Below are positions 1 through 12,385 of a stretch of DNA of 64,000 nucleotides, one piece after another. Under the pieces are notes generated by a model. That model was not told the origin of the DNA. It made no database searches and saw nothing but the letters and a program-made list of their open reading frames with translations. Both the position numbers and the translations under genes were made by a program. This stretch comes from Malania oleifera (Eukaryota; Streptophyta; Magnoliopsida; Santalales; Ximeniaceae), in the NCBI RefSeq assembly GCF_029873635.1, contig NC_080417.1, positions 34,522,214-34,586,213 on the forward strand, written 5' to 3'. Numbering within the stretch: position 1 is the first letter of the stretch; the number at the start of each line of letters is the position of its first letter.

Positions 1-108
1 CAATGCCAAATGCTTTTAGCCTTGCTTCACTCCCAGTCATCCCCTATGCAAACTATATAGGTACTACTGAGTCTTTATCAGGTATATTCTCTCATCTTTC
101 TTCCGAAG

Positions 109-1270
109 TCGTTGGATTCTTGACAGTGGAGCCACCAATCACATGATGTGCTCTCCCACTAACTTAACCTATTATATTCCTGTTTCTAGTCACACAGTAT
201 GACTACCTGATGGTTCTTATGCTCTGGTAACACATATTGGATCCATCATTTTCTCTCCTTCCCTTATTTTGAAAACTGTTCATTGTATTCCTTCATTTCA
301 TTTTAACCTCATTTCTGTTCGCCTATTATGTCAAAATCTCAATTGCTTAATCGTTTTTTCTACACACCTGTGTTTTATTCAGGACCTACGCTCGATGAGG
401 ATGATTGGATAGGGCACTGAGAAACATGGGTTGTACTACTTCCACAAGACATCTCCTACACATTGTCTGGTGGCTACATCAAATTCCCAACTATAACATC
501 GCCGACTTGGTCATTTATCCAATAAAATCTTGTCTTTACTTTAACAACATATATCTGGCATTAATTCTAATTTGGATCCATGTTCCATTTGCCCATTGGC
601 TAAACAAACACATCTTGAATTTCCTTCAAGTTCTATTTCTTCTATTGTACCTTTTCAATTAATACATGTGGACATTTGGGGGGGTTACAGTGCTCCATCA
701 CTCACTGGGGCACAATTTTTCCTGTCTATTGTTGATGATTACACTCACTGTACTTGGGTATATTTAATGCGTCATAAGTCGGAGACTCATTCTTTTCTCC
801 AAACATTTATTCGACTCGTTGAAAATCAATTTTCACATACAATCAAAATTGTGTGCAATGATAATGCTTTTGAATTCAATATTCCCTAATTTTATTCGGA
901 AAATGGCATTGTGCATCAAACTAGTAGCATTTCCACTCCTCAACAAAATGGGGTTGTCGAACGTAGACATCGACATCTTTTCAATGTTGCCCGAGCTTTT
1001 CTATTTCAGGCAAACATGCCCAAAGAATTTTGGGGTCATGCTCTTCTTACTACCACTTATTTGATCAACAGAACCTCTACTCCTTTTTTGGGTGGGAAAT
1101 CTCCATATGAAAAATTCTACAACACCCTGCATAAATATCACCACCTTCGAGTATTTAAGTGCCTTTGTCAAGCCTCCACTCACTTTCGCCACCCTTCTAA
1201 ATTTGACCCTCGTGCCATCCATTGTGCTTTCCTTGGATATCCTTACGGACAAAATGGTTATGCGTAATAT
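109..1270 (+). pseudogene. Copia-1 protease and integrase remains
   Basis: The protease active-site context WILDSGATNHMMC is readable at about 112-150. The pre-integrase motif RSMRMIG is at about 390-410. The integrase core runs from about 660 to 1060: a first catalytic Asp in HVDIWG, a second in the degenerate CNDNAFEF, and a catalytic Glu in [14 protein letters not shown] at about 940-980. It continues through the usual [15 protein letters not shown] segment. The frame shifts around 660 and again between 890 and 911, and there are in-frame stops, so this is a decayed reading frame. The integrase would insert element cDNA into the host chromosome. Confidence 0.88.
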
Positions 1271-1699
1271 GATCTTGCCACTCAAAATCTTTGTCTCCCG
1301 TGATGTAGTCTTTCATGAGGATCAATTTCCTTTTAACCACACCCCTTTTGAACCATCATCTCATATCTTACCGCATCCTCTTGACTCTCCAGATCTTCTC
1401 TTCGCCAACCCTACCCAGACACCTCCTAGCTCACCTCCTATTCATTCCCCTTCTCCTGCTCCAATGGTCCCTATTTGGCGATCCACACATGCAGTTCAGC
1501 CACCTGCCTACCTACAGGATTTTCATGTTGAAGAAGCACTCCCTTCTCACCCTACCCTAACATTGGATTCGGTGGCGGTCTGTTCTTTAGGTACTCCTTA
1601 TCCTCTTTCTTCATTTCTTTCTTATGACTCCCTTTCTTTTACACACCATGCTTTCACCACTGTTATTTCCATTGCACAAGAACCCCAGTCTTTTTTGCA

Positions 1700-3180
1700 A
1701 GCCATGTAGGATACTAAGTGGTGTGCTGTCATGCGTGCCGAGATTGATGCCTTGGAAGCCAATCACACTTGGACTTTGACTCCTCTTCCACCCCACAAAC
1801 GACCTATTGGTTGCAAACGGGTGTACAAGATAAAACACAATTCTAATGGATCTATAGAACATTATAAGGCTCGCCTTGTTGCCAAAGGGTGCAACCAAAA
1901 GGAAGGGATTGATTACACAAAAATTTTTGCCCCTGTAGCCAAGATGGTCACTGTTCTCACTGTCTACACTCTTGTTGCTGCCCACAATTGGCACCTCTTT
2001 CAGCTTGATGTTAATAATGTCTTTCTACATGGTGATCTCGATGAAGATGTCTACGTGCATCTTCCTCCTAGTTTTGTACAAAAGGGGGAGACCAGAATTT
2101 GCAAGCTTAACAAGTCTCTATACGGTGTCAAACAAGCATCCAGGCAGTAGTATGCTAAATTATCTTTCACACTTATCAATGTCATTTATAAGCAATCTAA
2201 AGTAGATTACACTATGTTCGTCCGATCCCATGAAACAAGTTTCACCATCATCTTGGTCTATGTAGACGATATTATTTTGGTAGGAAACAACTTGGAACAG
2301 ATCAAAGAGCTTAAGAAATACTTGGCAGAATGCTTCAAACTAAAGGATCTTGGTCCCTTGAAATACTTTCTAGGAATAGAGGTGACTCGCTCCAAAATTG
2401 GAATTTTCCTATCACAAAGGAAATATGCCTTGGAGATACTTGAGGAGACTGGTTTCCTTGGGGCTAAACCACGTAATCTACCAATGAAACCAAACCTGGC
2501 ACTTAGTGAGACGAGTGGAGAACTTATCTCGGATCCATATTTATATCGAAGATTGGTTGGGAAACTGATATATTTGACTATCACTAGACCAGATTTGGCA
2601 TATGCGTTGCACACATTTAGCCAATTCATGGATAAGCCTCAAACTTCCCACTTGGATGCAACACGTCGGGTTTTGCTCTATCTCAAACAGTCATCTGGGC
2701 ACAGAATTCTTTTGTCAGCTTCCAGTGGCATTCAATTACACGCATTCTGTGATGCTGATTGGGCTCGGTGCAGAGATACTCGGCGATCTGTTACTGGGTA
2801 CTGTATTTTCCTAGGAAAATCACCAATCTCTTAGAAAACCAAGAAGTAAACAACAATTTCACGGTCCTCAGTTGAAGCAGAATACCACTCTATGGCATCA
2901 ACGTATTGTGAAATTACTTGGTTAAAGCAACTTTTGACAGATCTCTAGATAGCTCACGCACAACCAATCAAACTATATTGTGATCATAAAGCAGCTATTC
3001 ACATTGCATCTAATCTAGTTTTCCACGAGCGAACAAAGCATATAGAGATCGATTGTCATCTTGTATAGGAGAAGATCCAAAACTAAGTTATTCAAACTAT
3101 TCACATACCCACAAGTTAACAACTTACGGATTTATTAACAAAAACACTCGGACCCACACAATTCAACCATTTACTGAGCA
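1700..3180 (+). pseudogene. Copia-1 reverse transcriptase and RNase H remains
   Basis: The RT domain begins near 1730 ([11 protein letters not shown], then GCKRVYKIK and YKARLVAKG) and carries [14 protein letters not shown] at about 2000-2035. The catalytic box VYVDDIILV is at about 2258-2285. RNase H follows (AFCDADWA at about 2748-2772; [11 protein letters not shown] at about 2868-2900; [11 protein letters not shown] at about 3030-3060). Stops break the frame near 2149, 2832 and 2947. Two of them replace conserved tryptophans (RQW and ISWKTKK contexts), which fits G-to-A change. No full-length protein is possible. Confidence 0.9.
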
Positions 3181-3220
3181 AGTTGAGTATGATCAAAATC
3201 TACTCCAACTTGAGGGGGAG

Positions 3221-3421
3221 TGTTGAGGATCACACAACTCATTCTACCGAGACTTCCCAAATATAGCTGCATTGACCCTCATGATTGTAGATATTTCATT
3301 CATTCTAAGATATTAGTTTCCATTATACATAAGATATCATTTAATTGTAATTATTTTTTGTAATTATAAATATAGTGTCCACACCTACGTTAATGTGTGG
3401 TGGTTTCTCAAAATATTCACA
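3221..3421 (+). repeat. Copia-1 3' LTR (201 bp)
   Basis: It starts TGTTGAGG directly after the purine run GAGGGGGAG and ends ATTCACA, the usual TG...CA termini. The reverse complement of a very similar sequence forms the LTR at 10254-10460. The next five bases, ctaac, would be the target duplication, but the other side is outside the window. Confidence 0.9.
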
Positions 3422-5187
3422 CTAACCTGGAAAACTAAAATTTTAGAAAAGGAAAAGTGGGCTTGTATTATCGGTAAATGAAATAGTGAATGAAATAAGT
3501 GAGTTTTGAAAATTATTTATTTGAAAAATGTGGTGAGAAGCATGATTTTTGAAAATGTAGGGTTTCATCATCGACCTTATTTAAAATTGGGAAAAATATT
3601 GCAAAAACATATTTATGAGATTTTTCAATAATTTTGTCTTTTTTTAAAAAAAAAAATTCAATAAAGGCAAGATAAAATACGCAATAATACACACATACTA
3701 AAACACACAACACATACATACTAATAGTACTACACATACACATACTTGCATACATACTTGCATACATACACATTATATATATACCAACGTACTATATATG
3801 CCACAAACACACACACACACTCACACAACATAACATACATGCGGCACACAGAGTGCAGATGGTGAGGCCGAAAAATTTATATTACCCAATCGCTGTTGTC
3901 CATCTTTATCAAGCAACTCCCCTATTTTCATCTACACACATGTAAAAAAAGCAAACACATATTCATGTAAATCATGCAATGGGTCAATCACACAAGATAA
4001 ACTACTGAAAAAAAAAAAAAAACCAAAATTAAGCAAAAGGGGTCTCAAAATTTTTTTGGATTTTTTTCCCCATTTTTTTGGTTTTTTATGCAATTTTGAA
4101 GAAATTTTCTACTTTTCATTTATTTTTGTAATTTTTTTTTTACCCTTTTTTAGGATTTTACTTTTTTTCTTCTAATTTTTGTAATTTTCACTTTAAACCT
4201 TGAATTTATTTTCAAACCCCCAAACAAATTTTGACCCAAAAAAGGTTTTCCATTGTGAATAAGTTTTTTTAACTCACAATCAATTTTCAATTGCAAACCA
4301 AGTGTTAAATCCAAAATTGTTTTTGAAACTGATTCTCAATCTCATAATCAATGCACCTATCAGGTTCCAAAGGATATTTTGAACCTACACTCATGTTGAT
4401 TTTCAACACAAATAATTCTTCTACCCAATCCAATTTCAAATGATTTAAGTATGGATCAATTTTCAGCTTGACTTGATTTTTAAGTGACTATAACATTTTT
4501 AGTATTCAGATCAAGTTGTGTTTTCAAAATGATTTCACTCATGCTATCTAACCAAATTGGTTTTTATGATTAATCTTATAAATCTAAACACCCAAAATTC
4601 AACCGAAATTATTTTCACATACCAACTCCAAATATGATCTTAATCATCTAATTAATTTTACAATAGAGTTTCTCAATATGGTACTCAAAATTTAAATCTA
4701 ACAAAACATTTTCAATTGTAGGGGCCGAAATGCTTTAAGGTAAAAATTCAATAATATTCAAGAGTATAAAAAATTGAACATGATTGTAAAGGCGATACCT
4801 CCCTTCTGGATGAGGGAACCCAGGCCATTGCACCCTTCTTTTGTTGTTGTAACTAGATCTCTCTTCTGAAATTCAACAACCTCCTTACTCGGCCTCCATT
4901 TGATCCCCCTTTAATCATTAACTCCTCTTTTCCTCTTTATTTTTGCTTCCCACTCCTTCTACTTCTTCAATAGCTCGCCGTTGCTTCTTCTTTCTTCTTT
5001 GAGAAACTTTTGCTTCTTGCATCTTCTTTTCTTAGCAGAGTTTTGCCTCTTTCTTTCACTCTCTCTAGCTACCTCACTCTTTTGTCTCTCTTTCTCAGTG
5101 TGAGAAATCAATCTTTCTATCTTTTTTTGGGAAGCTCATATTTATAAATAGGGGGAATAGCCACTTGGGAATAATCGATTTGATTGA
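3422..5187. other. AT-rich non-coding stretch
   Basis: No reading frame or RNA gene is recognisable. The stretch has many A and T homopolymers, CA-rich simple sequence around 3790-3840, and a pyrimidine-rich block at about 4900-5110 followed by a TATAAATAG match near 5139. The last two would fit a decayed LTR or promoter, but no paired termini or target duplication was found. Confidence 0.5.
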
Positions 5188-5206
5188 TTGATTTTTTTTT
5201 TATTTG

Positions 5207-5359
5207 ACACCCCCCCCCCCCCCCAAAAATTTCATTCATTAACATATTATTCCTTCCTAAAAATTTTCACCTTCTCTTTTGTGTGCGTAGGTATGAGACT
5301 TTGGGAGGCTCACCCACTCGAACTAAGCACCCTGAAACTATTTTTCCCTTTTCTCCATG

Positions 5360-5415
<56 letters not shown>

Positions 5416-5416
5416 T
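5207..5416. repeat. Homopolymer C run and ATT microsatellite
   Basis: A run of about 17 C (near 5208-5224) is followed by an (ATT)n microsatellite of about 18 units at 5362-5416. These are simple sequences with no coding content. Confidence 0.9.
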
Positions 5417-5609
5417 ATTTTTTGGTTGTGTTAATAGATTATTATAAAATCATCTAATGTATACATGCTTGAACCAAGTTGTGTGGATGAGTGAAATGAG
5501 AGACCGCACTTAGGACAAGCCCTTAGATGACACCCCAATTAAACCAATAGTAACTAATTTAAGAAATAAAAAGGAACCTTAAAATTTTGCTATATATTTA
5601 AAGGGTATC

Positions 5610-6115
5610 TACAATTAGAGGTACATATTTGAGTGCAAGTCGAGAGTTAAGTGACAAATTCATTCTATTGATAATTTACTTAGGTGGCTAGAGAATCTTA
5701 AACTCTTCCGTATGGTTCTTAATTTGATCAACACAAAATAAAAATAAAATAATTAATTATCCATTTAAGATTTTAACTTTTTAATCAAAAGTAAAAGTTG
5801 ATATTTAAGTTCAAATCAAGGGTTGATGGCAGATTCATTATGCTAATTGATAATTTAGTTAGGTGTTTAGAAGACCTTAGATGCCTCTAAATAGTTGTTA
5901 AATTGGTCAAATAAAAAAAAAAATTTAGTCATCCATTTAAGATTTTAAAATTTTAATTAAAAAAAAAAATAGAGATTGATGCTTGAGTGCAGATTAAGGT
6001 TGATGACAATCTTTTTAGTCATTCATTTAAGATTCCATGTTTTTAATTAAAAGTAGAGGTATGGTTGATATTTGAAATGCAAATTAAGGATTGAGTAACA
6101 AATTCTTTTCTTTTT
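5610..6115 (+). repeat. Degenerate tandem repeats, about four copies
   Basis: Four diverged copies share the order: ATTTAAGATT, TTTTTAATyAAAAGTA, GTTGATATTTGAGTGCA, TTAAGGGTTGA, then CAAATTC. They start near 5615, 5755, 5930 and 6020, with spacing from about 90 to 175 bp. Some copies also share GATAATTTAgTTAGGTG. The array is non-coding, and no known family is recognised. Confidence 0.65.
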
Positions 6116-6174
6116 TTTAATGTCATTCTTCGGAAAATAAGGTAAGCATGCATGCCCATGCACGTGTACATGTT

Positions 6175-6176
<2 letters not shown>

Positions 6177-6206
<30 letters not shown>
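6177..6206. repeat. TA dinucleotide microsatellite
   Basis: About 14 uninterrupted TA units. Confidence 0.9.
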
Positions 6207-6209
<3 letters not shown>

Positions 6210-6433
6210 TAGATACACCCACAAATATACTTTGCCGTATATATAATTGCAGCTTGGTACTTAATTAGTTCGTTGAGTTGGCAAATCAATAGTGGCGTGG
6301 GTGTCACCAAGGTCCAAGGATTACTTCAACTATTTAATAAGACACCTTATGCATGTCTCTTTCAGTAAGTTAATGACACAATTGACAGGGCTCACTGCTC
6401 ACAACAACACCCCCTCCCCCCTAAAAAAAAAAA

Positions 6434-6687
6434 CCCTTAAGAGTTGCTTTTTCTTTTTTCATCATCCTTACAAAGGGAAAGTGCAGGGTGAAAAGATATG
6501 TTGAATTGAAGGGGATATAATGCAATGTTTTTTTTTCTTTTTTTGGATAATTTGGCGACTCCCTTAAGAGTTCCTTTTTCTTTTTTCATCATGTTTACAA
6601 AGGGAAAGTGTAGGGTGAAAAGATACGTTGAATTGAAGGGAATATAATGTAATGTTTTTTTAATTTTTTTCGATAATTTGGTGACTC
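6434..6687 (+). repeat. Two-copy tandem duplication, period 127 bp
   Basis: Copy 1 (6434-6560) and copy 2 (6561-6687) both begin CCCTTAAGAGTT and both end GATAATTTGG.GACT, with only scattered substitutions. The small open frames here lie in T/A-rich repeat sequence and are not convincing genes. Confidence 0.9.
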
Positions 6688-8371
6688 TCGACACCATCGT
6701 ACTATTGAGAATTCCACTTATAAGTTTGTCTCATATTGACAAATTTGAATGGATAATACCAAAGACTTAATAGGCTCAAGTGTTTAGGTCAAATTGATGC
6801 TCACTCATGTGTATCAAATCCATCCATATGCTTCTCCGATGTTAACACGTGTCACTTTAAACACTATGATCCAGCACCAAATCTAGGAGGATGAAAGCCG
6901 TCTGCCTATTGACGTACTCCTAGTAATTCATCGTCGTAATTCCTCAAAGGAGAATCGACACTATGACCTTGAGGTTACCGGAATCACAAGTCGGCCTTAT
7001 TATTATTACTTTGAATAATTATAATAACGCAATGTTAATATTGACATTTTATTTTGTGTAGAAGAACAATTCAACAAATATGTATTTGCAATCTCTTAAT
7101 TTATTTCTTTTTATCCCTTTTCTTAAAATTAATTTAATTTAGAGGTTTTTTAAAGATAATTTTCTAATTTTTCTTTTCACAAAATAAAACTTTTCTTGTT
7201 TAAATACCAGAAATCTCTCTTTAAGCAATTACTCAAAAAGCGTCCGAATTTTGGTTTTGAGACTTCAAAGTCGACATATTTTCCATAAGTTATAAAAGTC
7301 AAAAAAAAAAAAAAAAAATTAAAGGGCTTCTCTCTTGACTTATTTTTTGCTAGGCATAAGCTAAACTGAGTTTGGCTTCTTTCTATTCATATTTATATTA
7401 CACTACATTCATTACCAAAAAAAAAAAAAAGAATAAACCAAATAAAAAAAAAAAAGAAAATAGAATTAGGAATAAACCACAAAAAAAATACAGCTCCCAA
7501 AAGGGCAGTCCTTCAGAGCCTACAAGTTTCGCAATCGTCAGTCCATTTGCACCCGCAAGCACAAGCAAAATACCAAAGTCGATCAGTAAGTCATTTCAAA
7601 AGGTCATGTTGGGCTTGATATTCAGTAAAAGTACAAATCAATCGGCCCCTCTCCCTAATTAAGTTTAAGCTCATATGGGTTGTCTAAGCTAGGCAATTAG
7701 AGGCCTAACCCGATGGGCCTTGGGTCCAGAATTGAGACTCAAAAATGGGCCTGCTTAGTGGAGCTCAGCCCAGTTGTTCCAGACTTTTGTTGCTCCAACG
7801 CACTACCCATAACATTACCCATGCATGCATGTCCCATGTCTCACGTGCATGGTGTACGTGTTTATTAGGTCTTCATGATTTCCAAACGTACGCACGTTCC
7901 TATTCCGAGAGAGAGAGAGAGATGAATGAGCAAATTATGATAACTGATAAGAGGGAAAAAATGAGAGTTATTTAAGTTTAAAAATCAATGACTAGTTAAA
8001 GTGGAAATTTGAAATATAATTTTTTGAGAAAAAATGTATTAAATAATCAAGTCAATAGAAATGAAGGAAAGAAGAAGAAGAAAAAAAAAAAAACTAGTCT
8101 GTCATAAATTAGATTTATATTTAGAAACTTAAAAATATAAGAATTTAGGATTTGAAATTTGGTCAATCTTGAGTAAGGGCATTCTATTTTAATAAATTAG
8201 TATAGATTTAGTTATACTATTATAATTTTAAAAAATAAACAGTCATATTCATCAATGGTACGCCATATGCTACACAACAAAAGAAAAGAAAAATTAATTA
8301 AAAAGGTAGTTAAGTTTTATGTCATTCAACTACATATTTATATATACAAATTTTCAAAAGCATTATCCCTA
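6688..8371. other. Non-coding intergenic stretch
   Basis: No supported gene. It holds A-rich tracts near 7302-7320 and 7420-7490, a short GA repeat near 7908-7922, and GC-richer unique sequence at about 7500-7900 without a conserved protein match. Confidence 0.5.
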
Positions 8372-8967
8372 GAAAACATTTCAAGGGACCAAGATCCTTC
8401 AAATTGAAGCATTCTTCTAAGTATTTCTAAACTCATTGATCTGTTCCAAGTTGTTTCCTACCAAAATAATATCGTCTACATAAACCAAGACGATGGTGAA
8501 ACTTGTTTCGTGGGATTGGACGAACATAGAGTAATATGCTTTAGATTACTTATAACCGACATTAATAAGTGTGAAAGATAATTTAGCATACCACTGCCTG
8601 GATGCTTATTTGAGATCGTTTAGAGACTTGTTAAGCTTACAGATTCTGGTCTCTCTCTTTTGTCCGAAACCAGGAGGAAGATGCATGTAGACATCTTCAT
8701 CAAGATCACCATATAGGATGGCATTATTAACATCAAGCTGAAAGAGGTGCCAATTGTGGGCAGCAGCAAGAGCGAGGACAGTGCGAACAATGACCATCTT
8801 GGCTACAGGGGCAAAAGTTTCAGTGTAATCAATCCCTTCCTTTTGGTTATACCCTTTGGCAACAAGGCAAGCTTATAACATTTTATAGATCCATCAGGAT
8901 TGTTTTTGATTTTGTACACCCATTTGCAGCCAATGGGTCATTTGTGGGGTGGAACTTCTTGGTACTA
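8372..8967 (-). pseudogene. Copia-2 reverse transcriptase fragment
   Basis: The minus strand reads the N-terminal half of a Copia RT. It has FAPVAKM near 8800, [20 protein letters not shown] at about 8745-8680, and a degenerate VYVDDIILVG box near 8465-8490. The frame is interrupted near 8610-8620 and near 8870, and the sequence stops before the end of the domain at about 8372. The equivalent stretch in Copia-1 is 1790-2390. Confidence 0.88.
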
Positions 8968-9570
8968 AGGATCCATCAAAAGAATCTGGCCACGAATTGC
9001 ACCATAGGAGTCATTAAGTCCCATAAGGGGCTTCATGGTGCGTTGGCACTGTTGGTATGAAGCAACAACCCTTAAAGAGATTAAACTGAAGAGACTACAG
9101 CTCATCCTATAACAATTTCAGCCTTGTAAAATACGTGGCAATAGACATATTACCTTGAACAAGATTATGAATTTCTTGTTCGAGATGATACATCCTAGGA
9201 CCATTAACTTGAGAGAAAAACGCTCCTTCAAATCTATCCAGATATCTCGAGTAAGATAACAAAAGAGAACACTAGCAGAAATTTCTTTTGAAAAAGAGTT
9301 GAAAAACCATGCTTTTACCATATTATTGCAACGATTCCATTGTCGATACTCCACAGAAGAGGTCTTGGAGGGCTTGGATATGGTACTATCAATGGAGCCA
9401 ACTTTGTTCTTGGTGCTAAGGGCAATGACCGTGGATTGGCTCCATGTATTGTAGTTTGTTTCAGTCAAGAGATTGGAAACCAAGATGATGCGAGGATCGT
9501 CGGGATTACTGAGATAAAAAACCTGACTTGGATCATCAAAATTGTCGGTGCCTATAATATTAGTAGTCAT
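8968..9570 (-). pseudogene. Copia-2 gag remnant
   Basis: The frame starts at 9570 with ATG. It shows the N-terminal Copia gag signature PDDPRIILVSNLLTETNYNTW (residues about 22-42), followed by STKNKVGSIDSTI and the WNRCNNMVKAWF segment. The frame is lost near 9120, but the later gag motif LMGLNDSY.AIRGQILLMDP is still readable at about 9030-8968. This is the nucleocapsid-type structural protein of the element. No zinc knuckle is left because the downstream part is deleted. Confidence 0.88.
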
Positions 9571-10240
9571 GGAGACAAATAGAAGAGGTTTTTATTTATT
9601 TATTGTCATTAATCTCAACCGAGGAGGTGCTTCAATTCAATACATTTTTTTTAATATAAGAAAAGATACAAATTACTGCCCTGTGTTAGCATGCTACTTA
9701 CGCATTTGAACTAATCACAGAAGAATTAAATAGAAGAAAAAAAATGGGAGGAGAGAGGTAAGGGATGGAGCGAAAGACCAAAAACAGAGAAACAGAGAAG
9801 AAAACAAAAGCAGTAGCGGCGAGCAAAGGATGTGTGCCGGTGACGAATCATGGCACGAAGGCAACGACGACAATCAAGGAACTGGTGAAGAAGGAGATCC
9901 AAAAGAACAGGGTTGATGATGGCAGGTGGTAACCCTCAGCATGCAGGTAGGCGATGGCAACCCTTGGGAACGAACGCGCAGAGTCGAATAACCGAGAGTG
10001 ATGTCACTGGGAGTTGGTGTAGCAGTGTGCGATTGGCAAGGGTTGTCATAGATGAGTTGCAGATGACGAAGTTAAGTGACGAGGATAGAAACGAAGACGC
10101 CGAAGAATGATGTTGTCGAAAGTTGATAATGAAAATAGGGGGGGGGGGAGGGAGATGCAAGGGTGGTATTCGTCAGGTTTGGTGAGATGGGAACAAAGTG
10201 CAGCAGGGAAATTTTTCCTACGCTGAAGAAGGATCAATTT

Positions 10241-10253
10241 TGCTCTGATACCA
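10241..10253 (-). other. Copia-2 primer-binding site
   Basis: On the minus strand TGGTATCAGAGCA follows the LTR directly. This is complementary to the 3' end of initiator tRNA-Met, the usual plant Copia primer. Confidence 0.9.
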
Positions 10254-10460
10254 TGTGAATATTTTGGGAAACCACCACACATTAACATTAATGTGGGTGT
10301 GGATACTATATCTATAATTACAAAGAATAATTACAATTAAATGATACCGAATGTATAATGGAAACTAATATCCCATAATGAATGAAATATCTACAATTAT
10401 GGGGATCAATGCAGCTATATTTGGGAAGTCTCGGTGAAATAAGTTGTGTGATCCTCAACA
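10254..10460 (-). repeat. Copia-2 5' LTR (207 bp)
   Basis: Termini are TGTTGAGG and ATTCACA on the minus strand. By eye it matches the LTR at 3221-3421 over its whole length with roughly 10% differences and a small length difference. Confidence 0.9.
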
Positions 10461-11180
10461 ATATACCGTATTACATTTTTATTTACATACATTATTAAAA
10501 TTAGCAAAAATGATTGGAATTATTTTTAAAATTTAATAAATATATACTATACAATATAAATTTTCTCCATGAAAATCATAGAATTAATTTTAATTGATAT
10601 TATTCAAAATTATAGAAATATATATACAGTGTTACGTTTTTGTTTACATATATTATAAGTTATTATTTTTCAATCGCAAATAAATTTATATCATATGCAC
10701 ATGTTCATAATATTATTGAAAATTTTCATACAACATGAAATTTCATAAATATTATATTATTCATATGAATTTATTAATAGTTGTCAATTATGCTGAACAA
10801 ATAATATAAGTTAATGTGCTAAAATGTGATATTAATGTTAAAACTAATCATTGAACTACATATATATGACAATTAATCTTAGTAAAAATACATAAAAAAG
10901 TTACACCAAAATATTATTTATATTATATGTTTTAGAGGTAATGTTTAATGAAATAGTAAATTCCAAATATGATTTTCCTACGCACCTTTTTTTATTAATA
11001 ATAAGGTTGTATTTATATTCAGTTTCATATTAAAATAATATATTATTTTAATTTGTATTGTTATAATTGATCTTAATATTTGAATTATCTTATAATCATT
11101 ATCTATTATCATAGTTTAAAATTCAAATTCATTCATTATGTTTCAACTTATATTTGACATTTTTTTTATTGTATCATCTC
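10461..11180. other. Very AT-rich non-coding stretch
   Basis: Almost pure A/T with many short ATATT runs. No gene, RNA or defined repeat unit is visible. Confidence 0.6.
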
Positions 11181-11469
11181 ACAAACTATAGACAATTTTT
11201 ACGAGTATATAAATAAATCCATGAGTTTTTTTTAGATATTTTTCTCTTTTTTCTCTCGTTTTTTTCTTCCAGATAATGTGATAGTCGAAGGTTGACACTT
11301 GATGATTGTGGTGGAAACCCCGAAGCTGGTGGCATGCATGTCATGCTCATGCACGCCAATGCTCTTCCGAGGACGATGACCTCAGCCCCATTCTTGACCT
11401 TCACACACATGCTTCGTACCTTCTCAAGAAGCATCTCTCGCCTTACTGATCCAAATTAAGGTACTGCTT

Positions 11470-11900
11470 CAACTTCAAACAGCTCAAGCAAATTAATTAA
11501 TCTACTCCAACATTATTCGGAACGATCTCTTTTGCGATCAATCACTCGCCACAAAACAAACTCCTTCTCCTTTGCTGGTTAGCTCTTCTTACGGGAAAAT
11601 GGACTGCGACACTTTGCGTGTCCACCAAATGCAGAACCCTCTCTTTCTGCATAACCTCATGATCTTTCAATTCCTGCCACCCGATAGCTTCACCTTCCCA
11701 TTTGTTATCAAATCTTGCATGCGTCCTCCGCCATTAATAAATTAGGAGAGGAGACATGTTTGTGCAAAGCACCTTGACGGATCTTTACTTCAATGTGGAG
11801 ATTTAGACGACGGGCTTGAGGTGTTTGACAAAATGTGTGTGGGAAATGTGGTTTACGTGGCATATTGTGCGTGAGGAGTTAGAAGCCGACGCCGGTCAGC
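11470..11900 (+). pseudogene. Pentatricopeptide-repeat (PPR) protein pseudogene fragment
   Basis: Several PPR signatures are readable on the + strand but need frame changes to join. They are FKQLKQI near 11470-11490, then MQNPLFLHNLMI followed by PDSFTFPFVIKSC at about 11630-11715, and CGDLDDGLEVFDKM..GNVV at about 11797-11860. This matches the conserved N-terminal order of plant PLS-type PPR proteins, which bind organelle RNA for editing or processing. The 5' context is unclear, no long frame remains, and the sequence after about 11900 lacks further repeats. It is a decayed or partly duplicated gene copy. Confidence 0.65.
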
Positions 11901-12204
11901 AGGTTATTTTTGTGCAAATGCCTTTTTCATTCTACTTGAGGAAGTAGAATGCACCATCTTGAGGAATGAGGAATTATTGATTTTACTCTATATATGATGA
12001 TGTTTATGACGCAGAATCATATGTAAATATGTTTCTGTGTCGTAGAGGGGTCTTGCTGGGAAGTTAGATGCCATAGATGTTCTGATTTATTAATTTTTAA
12101 TGACGCACAGACTAAAATGGCTTCCTACTTTTGCTACTGGATCCCTAACACTGTGCATCTCTAATTGATATATCACTGTTGTGTTTCCCTATTATTCCTT
12201 TTAA

Positions 12205-12385
12205 AGAAATGAAGGCGTAGGGATAAACTTAAAATAACTTGGAATGAGATAGTGAGTAAGGATTTAATAGCCTTGAATTTGTCCAAAGAAATTGTTTATA
12301 ATCACATAGATTGGCAGAAAAGGATTTATGTAACCGACCTCACGGAGTGAGACTTAAGGCTTAGTTTTGTTGTTATAATACATAT
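12205..12385 (+). mobile_element. RTE-like LINE 3' fragment
   Basis: Frame from about 12219 reads RDKLKITWNEIVSKDL, then LNLSKEIVYNHIDWQKRI and YVTDLTE before a stop. This matches the C-terminal tail of plant RTE-type LINE proteins (pattern RGRPK.TW...V..DL...DR..WR..I.VADP). Only the last 60 or so residues are present, as expected for a 5'-truncated LINE. Confidence 0.7.

Larger units (their letters stand above)
1..3421 (+). mobile_element. Copia-1: Ty1/Copia retrotransposon, 3' part, degenerate
   Basis: The window opens inside this element. In order it shows an aspartic protease, GAG-pre-integrase remains, integrase, reverse transcriptase, RNase H, a polypurine tract at about 3208-3220 and a 3' LTR at 3221-3421. 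The order protease-integrase-RT-RNase H is diagnostic of Copia. The 5' LTR and gag lie outside the window. Premature stops and frameshifts break the polyprotein, so it cannot be autonomous. Copia-2 at 8372-10460 has a closely similar LTR and RT and is a member of the same family in the opposite orientation. Confidence 0.95.
8372..10460 (-). mobile_element. Copia-2: internally deleted Copia element of the Copia-1 family
   Basis: Reading the minus strand: 5' LTR (10460-10254), primer-binding site, a leader of about 670 bp, gag (about 9570-8968), then RT directly, ending abruptly near 8372 inside the RT domain. The gag segment ending GQILLMDP near 8968 is joined almost directly to the RT segment starting PPHK.PIGC. 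The gag C-terminus, protease and integrase are therefore deleted. RNase H and the 3' LTR are missing because the element is truncated at about 8372. It is non-autonomous and shares family with Copia-1. Confidence 0.9.

Noticed and set aside
4719-5160. Possible Gypsy LTR with TATAAATAG near 5139
   Set aside because: No paired TG/CA termini, target duplication or related copy in the window.
6437-6697. Minus-strand open frame of 86 codons
   Set aside because: It comes from the 127-bp tandem duplication and reads low-complexity sequence twice.
10241-10253. tRNA-like sequences at primer-binding sites (also 20681-20693, 46113-46125, 57010-57022)
   Set aside because: They are short complements of tRNA-Met next to LTRs, not tRNA genes.
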